The notes beneath the pieces were generated by a model that saw nothing but the letters and a program-made list of their open reading frames with translations, was not told the DNA's origin and ran no database searches. DNA of 64,000 nt, from NCBI RefSeq assembly GCF_000519205.1, contig NZ_JAFB01000034.1, forward strand, positions 1 through 64,000, written 5' to 3'. Source of the DNA: Amycolatopsis taiwanensis DSM 45107. GTDB lineage: Bacteria; Actinomycetota; Actinomycetes; Mycobacteriales; Pseudonocardiaceae. This document shows positions 25,910 through 35,334 of the stretch, in pieces (the first letter of the stretch is position 1; the number at the start of each line of letters is the position of its first letter). Both the position numbers and the translations under genes were made by a program.

Positions 25910-25962
25910 CGTTAACAACGTTACTCGATAGCTGCGGAAGTCTAGTGCTAACGTTGTTAACG
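25910..25962. promoter_or_regulatory. paired TetR-type operator in a divergent promoter region
   Basis: CGTTAACAACGTTA at 25910-25923 and its exact reverse complement TAACGTTGTTAACG at 25949-25962 face each other across 25 bases. Each half also contains internal dyad symmetry around TTAAC/GTTAA. The right copy overlaps the GTG of the tetR-type gene and the left lies 17 bases before the reductase start, so one repressor can shut both promoters. Confidence 0.85.
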
Positions 25963-26621
25963 TGTCAACGAAGCCGAAAGGTCGCGAGCGAGGCACGGTG
26001 GCGGCCTTGCGTGGCGGAAAAGTGGTCCAGGCAGCACTCGACCAGGTCAACGAGGGCGGCCTGGAGTCGCTCACGATGAGGCGGCTGACCGAAAGACTCG
26101 ACACGCACCTGCCCACGATCTACCGGCTTTTCGCCGACAAGGACGCGCTTCTGGACGAGATGGCCGAAACGATCCTGGCGCGGGCACTGGCGTCGCAGGA
26201 CACGGCCGATTCCGACTGGACAAGCCGCGTGAAAGGGCTTGCCTCCGGTCTGCGGTCGGCGTTGCTGGCGCAACGTGACGGGGCGCGCATAGTCGGCGGG
26301 AACTACGCGGCGAAGCGAAACAACCTGTCGTTCATCGACTCTCTCGTCGGCTGTATGCAGGACTCCGGCCTCCCCGGCGAATCGGCCATGTGGGCCGCCA
26401 GTTCGGTTTTCTGTTTCGTGCTGGGCGAAACTCTCGAACAGCAGGGTGCTGATGGCAGTGAAGCCGACATCCTCGCGGGCGCCGTTTCGGCCGGCGGTTA
26501 CCGCCACCTTGCCGCCGGCCCGGCCTGGCGGCTGTTCGACTTCGACGCCAGGTTCAATTTCGGTCTGGAGCTGTTTGTCGAAGGAGTGCGGCGGTACCTG
26601 TCCGGGCCCGTCCGCCCTTGA
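25962..26621 (+). CDS. TetR-family regulator
   Basis: 219-residue repressor. The N-terminal helix-turn-helix reads ALDQVNEGGLESLTMRRLTE and HLPTIYRLFADKDALLDEMA, followed by a TetR_C_1-like all-helical effector domain. The GTG start at 25962 has no ribosome site and lies inside the operator, so the transcript may be leaderless. Divergent from the reductase-PPOX operon, which it most likely controls together with itself. Confidence 0.9.
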   Translation: MSTKPKGRERGTVAALRGGKVVQAALDQVNEGGLESLTMRRLTERLDTHLPTIYRLFADKDALLDEMAETILARALASQDTADSDWTSRVKGLASGLRSALLAQRDGARIVGGNYAAKRNNLSFIDSLVGCMQDSGLPGESAMWAASSVFCFVLGETLEQQGADGSEADILAGAVSAGGYRHLAAGPAWRLFDFDARFNFGLELFVEGVRRYLSGPVRP

Positions 26622-26837
26622 GACCGGAAAACCCCACAGCTGGCCCCGGCTCGCCGGAGGTCTGTACCTGCTGGGCGTGGCCATGGCCGTCACCGCAATG
26701 CGAGGCCGCGCCTGCCGCCAAGGAAAAGCGTGGCAACCGAGATCGTGATCGCTTAAGGTCAGCAGCGGATCACGCGGGGTCGCCTCTCACCCCACTCCGC
26801 CGGAGGTGACCCAATTCGAGCTGAAGGGGAATATTCT

Positions 26838-27899
26838 GTGCAGAGCAGACGAAGACCGTACCTGATTCGCGCCCTGGTGCTGGCCGTCGCCGGAACGCTG
26901 GCCATGTCCATACCGGTGCAGGCATCGGCTGGCCTGGTCATGGAGCGGCTCGCCGCGCTCCCGGGTGGCACGGCAAGCGGGGCATGGGGAATCAACGCAG
27001 CCGGTGTGGTCGTCGGCTGGTCGAACACCGCCACCACGTCACATGCGGCTCGCTGGGCAACCGGCCGCACTGCCGAGGATCTGGGCACCCTCCCCGGTGA
27101 CACCGGCAGCGCTGCCACCGCGATCAACACCAACGGCACGATCGTGGGCAGCTCGTCCTATCCGGACGGACGCCACGCCGTGCGCTGGGCACCCGATCGC
27201 ACGATCACCGCACTCGCCACGCCGGCCGGAACGACCTATTGCACGGCCGAGACCATCAACGACAACGGCGTGGCCGCCGGACACTGCTCCGACTCGCTGT
27301 CAATCTCCACCGGCCATGCCGTGCGCTGGGCTCCGGACGGCACCGCCACCGACCTCGGCACCCTGCCCGGCGACGTCGCCAGCAGTGCGTTGAAAATCAA
27401 TCGTGACGGCACGATCGTCGGATGGTCCCGCAGCCCGATTTCCGGCAACCGGGCGGTTCGCTGGAATTCCGACGGCTCCATCGACGAGCTTCCGTCGCTG
27501 CCTGGTGGTGAAAACAGCAGCGCCGAGGGAATCAACGACAGCGGCGCCATCGCCGGTGAGATCTGGATTTTTCAGGCAGGACACGGTGTCAACCACGCGG
27601 TTCGCTGGAACGTGGACGGAACTGTAACCGATCTCGGCGGCTTCCCGGGTTCGCCCGATCCCCAGAGCCAAGTCCACGCGATCGCTGCCGACGGCACTGT
27701 CGTGGGCGAGTCGGAGACCGCTGACGGACATTTCCACCCAGCCTTGTGGGCGCCGGCGGGAGCGGTCACCGACCTGGGCACCCTGCCCGCCCTGCCGGAG
27801 GGCACCATCAGCTTCGCGACGGCGATCAACGACGCTGGTGTGATTACCGGCAGTTCGGGTGGCAACGCGGTCCGGTGGTTGCAGATCGCGAGGCGCTGA
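26838..27899 (+). CDS. secreted HAF-repeat protein
   Basis: 353-residue exported protein. A signal peptide is clear: basic RRRPY, hydrophobic LIRALVLAVAGTLAMSIPV and a likely cleavage after ASA near residue 35. The mature part has about seven HAF-type repeats of about 40-50 residues with the core AVRW.pDGt.tDLGTLPGd and INdnGtIVGws, expected to fold as a beta-propeller-like array. Start GTG at 26838 follows a GAAGGGGAA site. No partner gene is adjacent: the TetR gene ends 216 bases upstream and a minus-strand operon converges from the right. Function unknown. Confidence 0.85.
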   Translation: MQSRRRPYLIRALVLAVAGTLAMSIPVQASAGLVMERLAALPGGTASGAWGINAAGVVVGWSNTATTSHAARWATGRTAEDLGTLPGDTGSAATAINTNGTIVGSSSYPDGRHAVRWAPDRTITALATPAGTTYCTAETINDNGVAAGHCSDSLSISTGHAVRWAPDGTATDLGTLPGDVASSALKINRDGTIVGWSRSPISGNRAVRWNSDGSIDELPSLPGGENSSAEGINDSGAIAGEIWIFQAGHGVNHAVRWNVDGTVTDLGGFPGSPDPQSQVHAIAADGTVVGESETADGHFHPALWAPAGAVTDLGTLPALPEGTISFATAINDAGVITGSSGGNAVRWLQIARR

Positions 27900-28056
27900 A
27901 GCCTCTCACCCCACGATTGTCGGTGTCTCGTGGCGTCCCGATCATCCAGTGAACGCATTCTGCGAGTCCTCTTCGCTTCCTTGCGACGCGGTTCGTCGAC
28001 CTGACGCCACACTGGCCCGCCCAGCGCCACGGGCCTTGACGAGACACCTGGGGACG

Positions 28057-28092
28057 GGTGCCAGTCCGACGGTCGGCCGTCGGACTGGCACC
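28057..28092 (-). terminator. strong hairpin after the aminotransferase gene
   Basis: Arms GGTGCCAGTCCGACGG (28057-28072) and CCGTCGGACTGGCACC (28077-28092) are perfectly complementary over 16 bp with a TCGG loop. It starts 3 bases after the minus-strand stop. No U-tract follows. It could also stop plus-strand readthrough from the HAF gene, i.e. act both ways. Confidence 0.85.
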
Positions 28093-28095
28093 ACA

Positions 28096-29250
28096 TCAAC
28101 GCTGCTGCCCGGCTCCGTCGCGCCCGAGCACGGCCGTGACCGTTTCGGCGATCTGGTCGAGGTGGGCCGGTGTCATGGCCGTGGACAGGGCGAGCAGGCC
28201 GTTGGTGCCGGCGAGGACACCACGCCGGTACAGGCTCCACCACAGTTCCGTGGGATCGGCTGTCCTCAACCGGAGCAGGGAGCCGGAGCCGTTGACTTCG
28301 ACACCTTCCGCCCGCAGTCGGGACCGCAACTCGTCGCCACGACGGTTCAGTTCCGTGATCTGCGCGGGACCGAACAGGCGCAGCGCGGTGAGGCCGGCCG
28401 CCATCGTGACCGGGTTCGCGCTGAAGGTGCCGCCCCACGACACAGCCCCCGGTGCGGGGACGAACGGTGACAGTACTTCGGCGCTGCCCCCGATCGCACC
28501 GACGGGGAAGCCGCCGCCGATGACCTTGCCCACGGACACCAGGTCCGGCTGGATGCCGTACACCTGGTGCAGCCCGCCCTCACGCAGCCGGAAGGTGATG
28601 ACCTCGTCGATCGCGAGCAGGGCGCCGTGCTGCCGCGTGAGGTCGCGAAGCGCTTCCACGTACCCGGCGTCCGCTGGGATGAGGCCCGCCCGGTTGGGCA
28701 TGAGGTCGATCAGCACCGCCGCGACCCGGTCCCCGTGTTCCCGCATCGCGGCGGTCAGCGCGCCGAGGTCGTTCTGCGGCAGGACGAGCACCGAGCCGGG
28801 CACCACCCCTGGCGCGGTGGGGGAGACGACGGCGTCCCCGGTGCCGTGATAGCTGCCCTCGAACCGCACGATCAGGTCGCGGCCGGTGTGCGCCCGGGCC
28901 GCGCGCAGGAGCATGAGCACCGCCTCGGTGCCCGAGTTGCAGAACCGCCACTGCTCGATTCCGGTGCGGTCGCGCAGGTGCTCGGCGAGCGCGACCTCCG
29001 AGTGCGTCGGCAGACCGAACGCCGTGCCACATTGGGCAGCATCGGTCGCCGCGTCGAGGATCTCCGGGTGGGCGTGCCCGTGGATCAGCGAGGTGTAGTT
29101 GTTGTTGCAGTCGATCACCTGGTGACCGGTGTCGTCGGTGACGATCGCGCCCTCGCCGCGGACGGCGTAGGGCGGATGTGGCGGGACGAACAGTGTCGTC
29201 CGGGTGCTGCCGCCCGGCAGAACGCGCCGGGCCCGGTCCACGACGCTCAT
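28096..29250 (-). CDS. class-III aminotransferase, glutamate-1-semialdehyde aminomutase-like
   Basis: 384-residue PLP enzyme of the GSA-aminomutase/class-III aminotransferase group: YAVRGEGAIVTDDTGHQVID, CNSGTEAVLMLLRAARAHTG, LAIDEVITFRL and the PLP-binding Lys242 in VSVGKVIGGGFPVGAIGG. It is about 40-50 residues shorter than HemL and has no haem genes beside it, so it is probably a catabolic or secondary aminotransferase/aminomutase. ATG at 29250 overlaps the transporter stop (ATGA); it is the last gene of the IclR-hyuA-hyuB-transporter operon. It may move an amino group on the ring-opened product. Confidence 0.86.
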   Translation of the reverse strand: MSVVDRARRVLPGGSTRTTLFVPPHPPYAVRGEGAIVTDDTGHQVIDCNNNYTSLIHGHAHPEILDAATDAAQCGTAFGLPTHSEVALAEHLRDRTGIEQWRFCNSGTEAVLMLLRAARAHTGRDLIVRFEGSYHGTGDAVVSPTAPGVVPGSVLVLPQNDLGALTAAMREHGDRVAAVLIDLMPNRAGLIPADAGYVEALRDLTRQHGALLAIDEVITFRLREGGLHQVYGIQPDLVSVGKVIGGGFPVGAIGGSAEVLSPFVPAPGAVSWGGTFSANPVTMAAGLTALRLFGPAQITELNRRGDELRSRLRAEGVEVNGSGSLLRLRTADPTELWWSLYRRGVLAGTNGLLALSTAMTPAHLDQIAETVTAVLGRDGAGQQR

Positions 29251-30554
29251 GACGCACTCCTCACCTTCGCCACCGAGCCCGAATCTTGCAGGTCGCCGCC
29301 GCGGGTCTCCCGCGTCAGCAGCGCGGTCACGAGCACCAGCGCGAGCGCGGCGCACACGTAGACCACCACGAGTGTGGTGGAGCCCGACACGCGCAGAAGC
29401 GCCACCGCGATGGTCGGCGCGAGGCTGCCGCCGACGATCCCGGACAACTGGTAGCCCAGCGAGGCACCGCTGTAGCGGTGCCGGGTGTCGAACAGTTCGC
29501 AGATCCACGACGCCTGCACCCCATACATCGCGGAGTGGAAGAACAGGCCGCCGATCACCGCGAGGACGATCAGGCCGGTGCTCTTGGTGTCGACCAGGGG
29601 GAAGAACGCGAACATCCACGCGATCGCGCCGAGGGCACCGAAGATGGTGACCTTCTTGCGGCCGTAGCGGTCACTCAGCGCGGCGAAGGCCGGATAGGTG
29701 AACAACTGCATGCCCGCCCCGACGAGGGTGGCCAGCAGACCGACGCCGCGCGGCAGCCCGAGGGTCGTCGTGACGTAGGTGAGCAGGAACGTGACCAGCA
29801 GGTAGTAGACGATGTCGGCGCCTGCCCGGATGCCGATGACCCGCAGCACGTCCAGCGGCTGGGTCTTGAGCAGGGTCAGGATCGGGGCGCGTTCGGTGGT
29901 GGTCTTCTCGAACACGGGTGATTCGCCGACCTGGCGCCGGATGTAGACGCCGATGAGCACGACCACGATGGACAGCAGGAACGGCACCCGCCAGCCCCAC
30001 TGCACGAACGCCTCGCGCGAGAGGACGCCCGACATCAGGTACAGCACGGCGGTGCTGACCAGCGTGCCGATCGGGACGCCCACCTGCACGAAGCTGGTGA
30101 GGAAGCCCCGGCGCGCGGACGGCGCGCGTTCGGCGATCATCAGCGCGCCGCCGGCCCACTCGCCGCCGAGCGCGAAACCCTGCGCGAGCCGGACGAGGAT
30201 CAGCAGGACGGGCGCGGCGGCGCCGATCGTGGCGTAGCTCGGGATCAGTCCGATGAGGACGGTCGAGGCGCCCATGAGCGACACGGTGAACAGCAGGACC
30301 TTCTTGCGGCCGAACCGGTCGCCGTAGTGTCCGGCGAGGATGCCGCCGACGGGCCGGGCGATGAACCCGATCGCGAAGGTCAGGAACGACAGCAAGGTGC
30401 CGGTGAGCGGGTCGAAGGTCGGGAAGAAGACCTCGTTGAACACGAGTGCCGCGGCGGAGCCGTAAAGAAAGAAGTCGTACCACTCCAGCGTGGTTCCGAC
30501 GAGGCTGCCGAGGATCGCCTTGCGGATGGGAGTGTCCGTGCTTGTTTCGGACAT
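29247..30554 (-). CDS. MHS-family major facilitator transporter
   Basis: 435-residue twelve-segment carrier of the metabolite:H+ symporter group (ShiA/ProP-like). Typical marks: GTTLEWYDFFLYGSAAALVF in segment 1, GHYGDRFGRKKVLL in loop 2-3, and LVRLAQGFALGGEWAGGALM in segment 4-5. ATG at 30554 has a GGAG site; the gene follows hyuB by 25 bases and overlaps the aminotransferase gene. Most likely it imports the organic-acid or cyclic-amide substrate of the operon. Confidence 0.9.
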   Translation of the reverse strand: MSETSTDTPIRKAILGSLVGTTLEWYDFFLYGSAAALVFNEVFFPTFDPLTGTLLSFLTFAIGFIARPVGGILAGHYGDRFGRKKVLLFTVSLMGASTVLIGLIPSYATIGAAAPVLLILVRLAQGFALGGEWAGGALMIAERAPSARRGFLTSFVQVGVPIGTLVSTAVLYLMSGVLSREAFVQWGWRVPFLLSIVVVLIGVYIRRQVGESPVFEKTTTERAPILTLLKTQPLDVLRVIGIRAGADIVYYLLVTFLLTYVTTTLGLPRGVGLLATLVGAGMQLFTYPAFAALSDRYGRKKVTIFGALGAIAWMFAFFPLVDTKSTGLIVLAVIGGLFFHSAMYGVQASWICELFDTRHRYSGASLGYQLSGIVGGSLAPTIAVALLRVSGSTTLVVVYVCAALALVLVTALLTRETRGGDLQDSGSVAKVRSAS

Positions 30555-30579
30555 GGTTTCTCCAGCGGGGGAGTAGGGG

Positions 30580-32250
30580 CTAGGCGGTGGGGGCGTAGAT
30601 CCGGTGGGCGGTCTCCTGGTCGAGGTAGCCGTGTTCGATGTCGGCGGCGACCGCGCCGGGGTCGCGTTCGCCGGCCGGCCCGTACCCACCGCCGCCCGGG
30701 GTGCGCAGGCACACGATGTCGCCGGCGCGCAGCGAGACGTTCTCGCCCTTGCTGATCATCGGCAGCGTGACCTGCTCGCCGTCGATGCGGAACCACGGCG
30801 ACGACGTCTGCCCGGGAGTGCCGCCGGCGCGGCCGACCGGAGCGGTCTTGGCCTGGTCGCCGAGCAGGCTGGCCTGACCCTCGGCGGCGGTGAACTCGAA
30901 CTCGAAGTGGACACCGAACCCGCCGCGATGCCTGCCGTGGCCGGCCGAGCCGTCGCGCAGGCCGTACCGGCGGAAGCGGAGCGGGTAGCGCTGCTCGAGG
31001 GTCTCGATCGACTGCACGCGGCCGATGCTCATCAGCGAGCAGCCGTTGGACAGCCCGTCGCCGCTCGCGTGGCCGCCGTAGCCGCCGCCGAGGAACACGT
31101 ACAGCACGAACGGGGTGCCGTCCTCATGTACGCCGCCGATGGAGAGATTGTTGACGGTGGCCGACGATCCCGCCGGGACGCGACCGGGGGCGGCTTCGGC
31201 GAGCGCGCCCATGACCGCGGTGATGATGCGCTGGCTGGTCTCGGCCGCACACCCGGCGACCGGCCGCGGGGGTTTGGCGTTGAGGAAGACGGTCTCCGGG
31301 ATGACGAACGTGATGGGTTCGAAGATGCCGGAGTTGATCGGGATGTCCGGGAACAGGTGCTTGATCGCGACGATGCTGCTCGACACCGTCGCGGCGTAGA
31401 CCGAGTTCATCGGCCCCTGGCAGGGCGCGGAGGACCCGCTGAAGTCGATGGTCAGCTCGTCCCCGGCGACGGTGATCCGCGCGTCGACGCGGAGCACCTC
31501 GTCGGTGATTCCGTCGTTGTCCATCTCCTCGACGAAGCGATAGGTCCCGTCGGGGATCTCGGCGATGTGCGAGCGCATCTGCCGTGCGGACCGCTCGCGC
31601 AGCGCGTCGATCACCGAGCTGACCAGTTCGGGCCCGTACTCGTCGAGCAGTTCGGTCAGGCGGGCCTCGCCGGCGCGCAACGCGGTCGCCTGCGCGTCGA
31701 TGTCGCCCAGCACGTCTTCGGGCAGGCGGGAGTTGGTCTGCAGGATCGCGACGATGTCGGCGTTGAGCTCGTCGCCGCTGAACAGCTTCACCGGTGGGAG
31801 GCGCAAGCCCTCCTGGTAACAGTCGGTGGCCGCCGCCCCGAACCCGCCCGGCACGCGCCCGCCGAGGTCCGGCCAGTGCCCGGTGTTGGCAAGGTAGGCG
31901 AACAGTTCCCCGCGGTAGAAGAACGGCCGCACCATCTTGGTGTCCATGATGTGGGTGCCGCCCGCGAACGGGTCGTTGACGATGAACGTGTCGCCCGGCG
32001 CGAGTTCACCGGCGCCGGCGATCACGCTCGCGACCGTGTACTGCATGGTGCCCACGAAGATCGGCAACCCGCGGTTGCCCTGGACGATCATGCTGCCGTC
32101 GGTCGCCGAATAGATGCCGTCGGCACGGTCCCAGGCGTCGGAGATGACCGGGGAGAACGCCATGCGTTCGAAGACGGTGTCCATCTCGTCCGCGATCTGT
32201 TCGAGCCTGCCGCGGATGACGGCGATGGACAGCGGGTCGAGTTCGGTCAC
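30580..32250 (-). CDS. hyuB: hydantoinase B / N-methylhydantoinase beta subunit
   Basis: 556-residue HyuB-family subunit. It starts with ELDPLSIAVIRGRLEQIADEM and has FIVNDPFAGGTHIMDTKMV, GHWPDLGGRVPGGF, RDGSAGHGRHRGG and a C-terminal CLRTPGGGGYGPAGERDP, all typical for the beta subunit of ATP-dependent hydantoinases, oxoprolinases and acetone-carboxylase relatives. GTG at 32250 overlaps the hyuA stop (GTGA), as expected for subunits made in equal amounts. With HyuA it probably opens a hydantoin or lactam ring using ATP; the exact ring is unknown. Confidence 0.9.
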   Translation of the reverse strand: MTELDPLSIAVIRGRLEQIADEMDTVFERMAFSPVISDAWDRADGIYSATDGSMIVQGNRGLPIFVGTMQYTVASVIAGAGELAPGDTFIVNDPFAGGTHIMDTKMVRPFFYRGELFAYLANTGHWPDLGGRVPGGFGAAATDCYQEGLRLPPVKLFSGDELNADIVAILQTNSRLPEDVLGDIDAQATALRAGEARLTELLDEYGPELVSSVIDALRERSARQMRSHIAEIPDGTYRFVEEMDNDGITDEVLRVDARITVAGDELTIDFSGSSAPCQGPMNSVYAATVSSSIVAIKHLFPDIPINSGIFEPITFVIPETVFLNAKPPRPVAGCAAETSQRIITAVMGALAEAAPGRVPAGSSATVNNLSIGGVHEDGTPFVLYVFLGGGYGGHASGDGLSNGCSLMSIGRVQSIETLEQRYPLRFRRYGLRDGSAGHGRHRGGFGVHFEFEFTAAEGQASLLGDQAKTAPVGRAGGTPGQTSSPWFRIDGEQVTLPMISKGENVSLRAGDIVCLRTPGGGGYGPAGERDPGAVAADIEHGYLDQETAHRIYAPTA

Positions 32251-34277
32251 GATGCCACCTTCACGATGAGGCTTCCGTTCTCGTGAACGGTCGCGGATGT
32301 TGCCGGGGGAAGCACGATCGTGGTGTCGCTCTGTTCCACGATCGCCGGGCCGTGCAGGGTCTGGCCCGGGACGAAGGATTCGCGGCGCAGCACGGGAACC
32401 GGGTGGCTGCCGTCGGCGAAGACGACGGTCCGCTCCGTGGGTTCCGGGTGCTCCGAGGAGGTGGCCATCACCTGGTTCACGGGTTTGCGCCGGCCGGTCA
32501 CCACGGTGCGCAGGCTGATCACGCGGATCGCGCCGGAGGGGTTGCGGCCCTGGTAGATCGCGAGGTACTCGCGGCGGAACTCCTCGGTGAGCCGCTCCGG
32601 GGTCCACCCGTCCCGCTCGCTGCCCAGCCGAACGCGGATCGAGTAGAGCTGCTTGCTGAAGCTCATTTCGGCGATGTGCTCGACGGTGATGTCGGCGTCG
32701 GTGAACCCGTCGGCCTCCAGTGTCTTGCGGCCCAGCTCGGCCTGGTCGGCCAGGGTGCGCTCGATCCCGCCCGCGGTGCAGTCGTCCACTTCGGACCCGA
32801 CCGCGGTGACGTAGTCGTACTTCACGTCGGCGATCAAGCAGCCGTACGCGGACAGCGCCCCAGGGTGCGGCGGGACCAGGACGGTGGTGGCGCCGACGGC
32901 CTTCGCCAGCTCGGCGACGTGCATCGGTCCGGCACCGCCGAAGCCGACCAGGGCGAACTCGCGCGGGTCGTGTCCCTTGTCGACACTGACCATGCGGATC
33001 GCGTTGGCCATCTTCTCGTTGGCGAACCGGATGATCGCCAGCGCCGCCGCCGTCACGTCCAGCCCGAGTGGTTCGGCGACGTGCACGCGGATCGCTGCCA
33101 CGGCCGCGTCCCGGTCGAGCGTGAAACCGTCCTGGGTGCCCAGCCGCTGCTCCGGCGCGATCCGGCCGAGCACGATGTTGGCGTCGGTGACCGTCGGGCG
33201 GGTGCCGCCCCGGCCGTAACATGCGGGGCCCGGGTCGGAACCGGCGCTTTCCGGGCCGACCTGGAGGATCCCGGCGCGATCGACCGAGGCGATCGAGCCG
33301 CCGCCCGCACCGATCGTGGTGATGTCGATCATCGGGACCTTGATCGGAACGCCGTAGTCGATGGCGCTTTCCGCGGTCACCGCCGGACGGCCACCCGGGA
33401 TCAGCGCGACGTCGAAACTCGTGCCGCCCATGTCGCAGGAGATCACGTCCGGGAGGCCGGCGGCCTCGCCGAACGCGGCTGCCGCGACCGTGCCCGCGGC
33501 CGGGCCGGACAGCAGGGTGCGGACCGCGAGCTCGCCGCCGCGGCGAGCCGGGATCAGACCGCCGTTGGACTGCATCACCTGCACGTCCCTGGCGAACCCC
33601 TCGGCCGCCAGGCGTTCCTGCACCGCGCCCAGGTAGCGCGACATGGGGGCGCGGACGAACGCGTTGACCACCGTGGTCGTCGCCCGCTCGAACTCACCCG
33701 GCTCGGGGCACACCTCGTAGGACGCGGTCACTTCGACGTCCGGCAGCAACCGGCGCAGCTCATGCGCGAGCGACCGCTCGTGGTCGGCGTTGGTGTAGCT
33801 GTTGAGCAGGCAGACCGCCACACTTTCCACTCCGGATTCCCGCAGGTCTGCCGCGACCCGGTGAACCGATTCGGGAGACAGCGGCTCGATGATCCGCCCC
33901 TGCGCGTCGACCCGTTCGTCCACTTCGAACGACCGGCTCCGCGGCACCAACGGCCGGTAGGTCCCCGTCAGCCCGTAAGTCGTGGGCCGGTCGCGCCTGC
34001 GCAGCTCCAGCACATCGCGGAAGCCCCGCGTGGTCACCAGCGCGGTGCGCGATCCCTTGCGCTCGAGCACCGCATTGGTCGCCACTGTCGTGCCGTGCAC
34101 AACCGCGTCGAGTTCCGCGAGCGGCACGTCGAACTGCCGCAGTCCGGTGAGCAGGCCGTCCGCCTGGCGGCCGGGGGTGGAGAACACCTTGGCCAGGCGC
34201 AGTTCCCCCGTCACCGCGTGGTAGAGCAGCACGTCGGTGAACGTGCCACCGACATCGATTCCAGCAACGATTTCCAT
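32247..34277 (-). CDS. hyuA: hydantoinase A / N-methylhydantoinase alpha subunit
   Basis: 676-residue HyuA-family subunit with the actin-like ATP fold. N-terminal phosphate loop VAGIDVGGTFTDVLLY; VHGTTVATNAVLERKG; metal/ATP site CDMGGTSFDVALI; IGAGGGSIASVD; and FALVGFGGAGPMHVAELA. Length is normal for the family, in contrast with the 455-residue HyuA-like protein at 16834. ATG at 34277 lies 32 bases after the IclR stop, and hyuB overlaps its stop. The pair hydrolyses or carboxylates a cyclic amide or related compound at ATP cost. Confidence 0.92.
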   Translation of the reverse strand: MEIVAGIDVGGTFTDVLLYHAVTGELRLAKVFSTPGRQADGLLTGLRQFDVPLAELDAVVHGTTVATNAVLERKGSRTALVTTRGFRDVLELRRRDRPTTYGLTGTYRPLVPRSRSFEVDERVDAQGRIIEPLSPESVHRVAADLRESGVESVAVCLLNSYTNADHERSLAHELRRLLPDVEVTASYEVCPEPGEFERATTTVVNAFVRAPMSRYLGAVQERLAAEGFARDVQVMQSNGGLIPARRGGELAVRTLLSGPAAGTVAAAAFGEAAGLPDVISCDMGGTSFDVALIPGGRPAVTAESAIDYGVPIKVPMIDITTIGAGGGSIASVDRAGILQVGPESAGSDPGPACYGRGGTRPTVTDANIVLGRIAPEQRLGTQDGFTLDRDAAVAAIRVHVAEPLGLDVTAAALAIIRFANEKMANAIRMVSVDKGHDPREFALVGFGGAGPMHVAELAKAVGATTVLVPPHPGALSAYGCLIADVKYDYVTAVGSEVDDCTAGGIERTLADQAELGRKTLEADGFTDADITVEHIAEMSFSKQLYSIRVRLGSERDGWTPERLTEEFRREYLAIYQGRNPSGAIRVISLRTVVTGRRKPVNQVMATSSEHPEPTERTVVFADGSHPVPVLRRESFVPGQTLHGPAIVEQSDTTIVLPPATSATVHENGSLIVKVAS

Positions 34278-34309
34278 CGGTAGCGTCAACCTCGGTCTTT
34301 CCCAGCCGG

Positions 34310-35068
34310 TCAGCGCCGGCTGAAGAGCAGTTCGGCCATCTTCTGGGCCGCCTCCGTCAGCGGTTCGATCCACTGCTCGGCACGGAAACGGCTGGTGGGG
34401 CCGGCCACGCTGAGCGCGGCCACGTAGTGCCCGCTACCGTCCGCGACCCCGGTGGCGATGCCGGAGATCCCTTCCGCGTACTCCTCGTCGTTGAGGGCGT
34501 ACCCCTGACGGCGGATCTCCGGGAACGTGGCTTTGAGTTGGGACTTGGTGCGGATGCTGTGCACGGTCACGTGCGGCAGCACCTCGCCCGGGTACAGGCT
34601 GTCGACCTGTTCCTCGGGCATGTGCGCGAGCAGGAACTTCCCCGACGCGCAGCTGATCAGCGGCATCCGCGTGCCGACACCGATCTCGGCGCGCAGCACG
34701 TGCTTGGTTTCGAACCGCTGGATCATGATCGCGTCGCGGTTGCGCAGCACGGCCAGCGAAACGGCTTCGCCGCACAGATCCGCGAGCGCGCGCATCGGCG
34801 CGATCAGGGCACCACCGAACCGCGCCGCGTCCGGCACGGCCGAGCCCACCTCGAACGCGGTCAGCCCGAGCCGGTACCGGCTGTCCGCGGTCCGCTCCAC
34901 GAAGTCCTGCTCGAGCAGGGTGGCGAGCAACAGGTGGGCCTTGCTCTTGGCGATGTCCAGCGCCCGCGCGACCTCGGTGATGCCCATGCCGCCCGGGTTG
35001 TCGGCGAGCAGGCGCAGCACACGCAGAGCGGTGGCCACGGTGCTTGAGGTACGCGATGTGTTTGACAT
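34310..35068 (-). CDS. IclR-family transcriptional regulator
   Basis: 252-residue regulator: winged helix (STVATALRVLRLLADNPGGM, ITEVARALDIAKSKAHLLLA) followed by the GAF-like IclR effector domain (ISCASGKFLLAHMPEEQVD, GYALNDEEYAEGISGIATG). ATG at 35068 with a GAAAGG site is preferred over an in-frame ATG ten codons upstream because homology starts there. It is the first gene of the hyuA-hyuB-transporter-aminotransferase operon and probably regulates it; an inverted repeat sits at its own promoter. Confidence 0.9.
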   Translation of the reverse strand: MSNTSRTSSTVATALRVLRLLADNPGGMGITEVARALDIAKSKAHLLLATLLEQDFVERTADSRYRLGLTAFEVGSAVPDAARFGGALIAPMRALADLCGEAVSLAVLRNRDAIMIQRFETKHVLRAEIGVGTRMPLISCASGKFLLAHMPEEQVDSLYPGEVLPHVTVHSIRTKSQLKATFPEIRRQGYALNDEEYAEGISGIATGVADGSGHYVAALSVAGPTSRFRAEQWIEPLTEAAQKMAELLFSRR

Positions 35069-35069
35069 A

Positions 35070-35086
35070 TACGAACGCCTTTCGTA
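35070..35086. promoter_or_regulatory. candidate IclR operator
   Basis: TACGAA-N5-TTCGTA, a perfect 6-bp dyad directly before the iclR-type start codon, overlapping its ribosome site. Spacing and size suit IclR-type dimers; autoregulation is inferred. Confidence 0.6.
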
Positions 35087-35303
35087 AGATGCGAACACAC
35101 GGTAAACAGCGCGCGAAGCCGGGTCAAGGCCTCGCGTGTTTCCTTCGTGTAAGCAAGGCGAACGTTGCGCTCGATCCCAGCTTCAGGTCGAGTGCGGATC
35201 GCAAGAGCTCCCGTGGAGTGCCAGCGAGGTACGAAGCGTTCTCACCGGCGATTTCCCATTGTCATGTGGCCGAACCGGATCCGCCGAGCTGCCAACTCAT
35301 TTT

Positions 35304-35324
35304 CACCGGGACGATCTCCCGGTG
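35304..35324. terminator. small hairpin between iclR and the IS630 scrap
   Basis: CACCGGGA (35304-35311) and TCCCGGTG (35317-35324) pair perfectly with a CGATC loop. It lies 10 bases past the stop of the minus-strand transposase fragment. The rest of 35087-35334 shows no gene. Confidence 0.4.
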
Positions 35325-35334
35325 TCGTGAGTCG

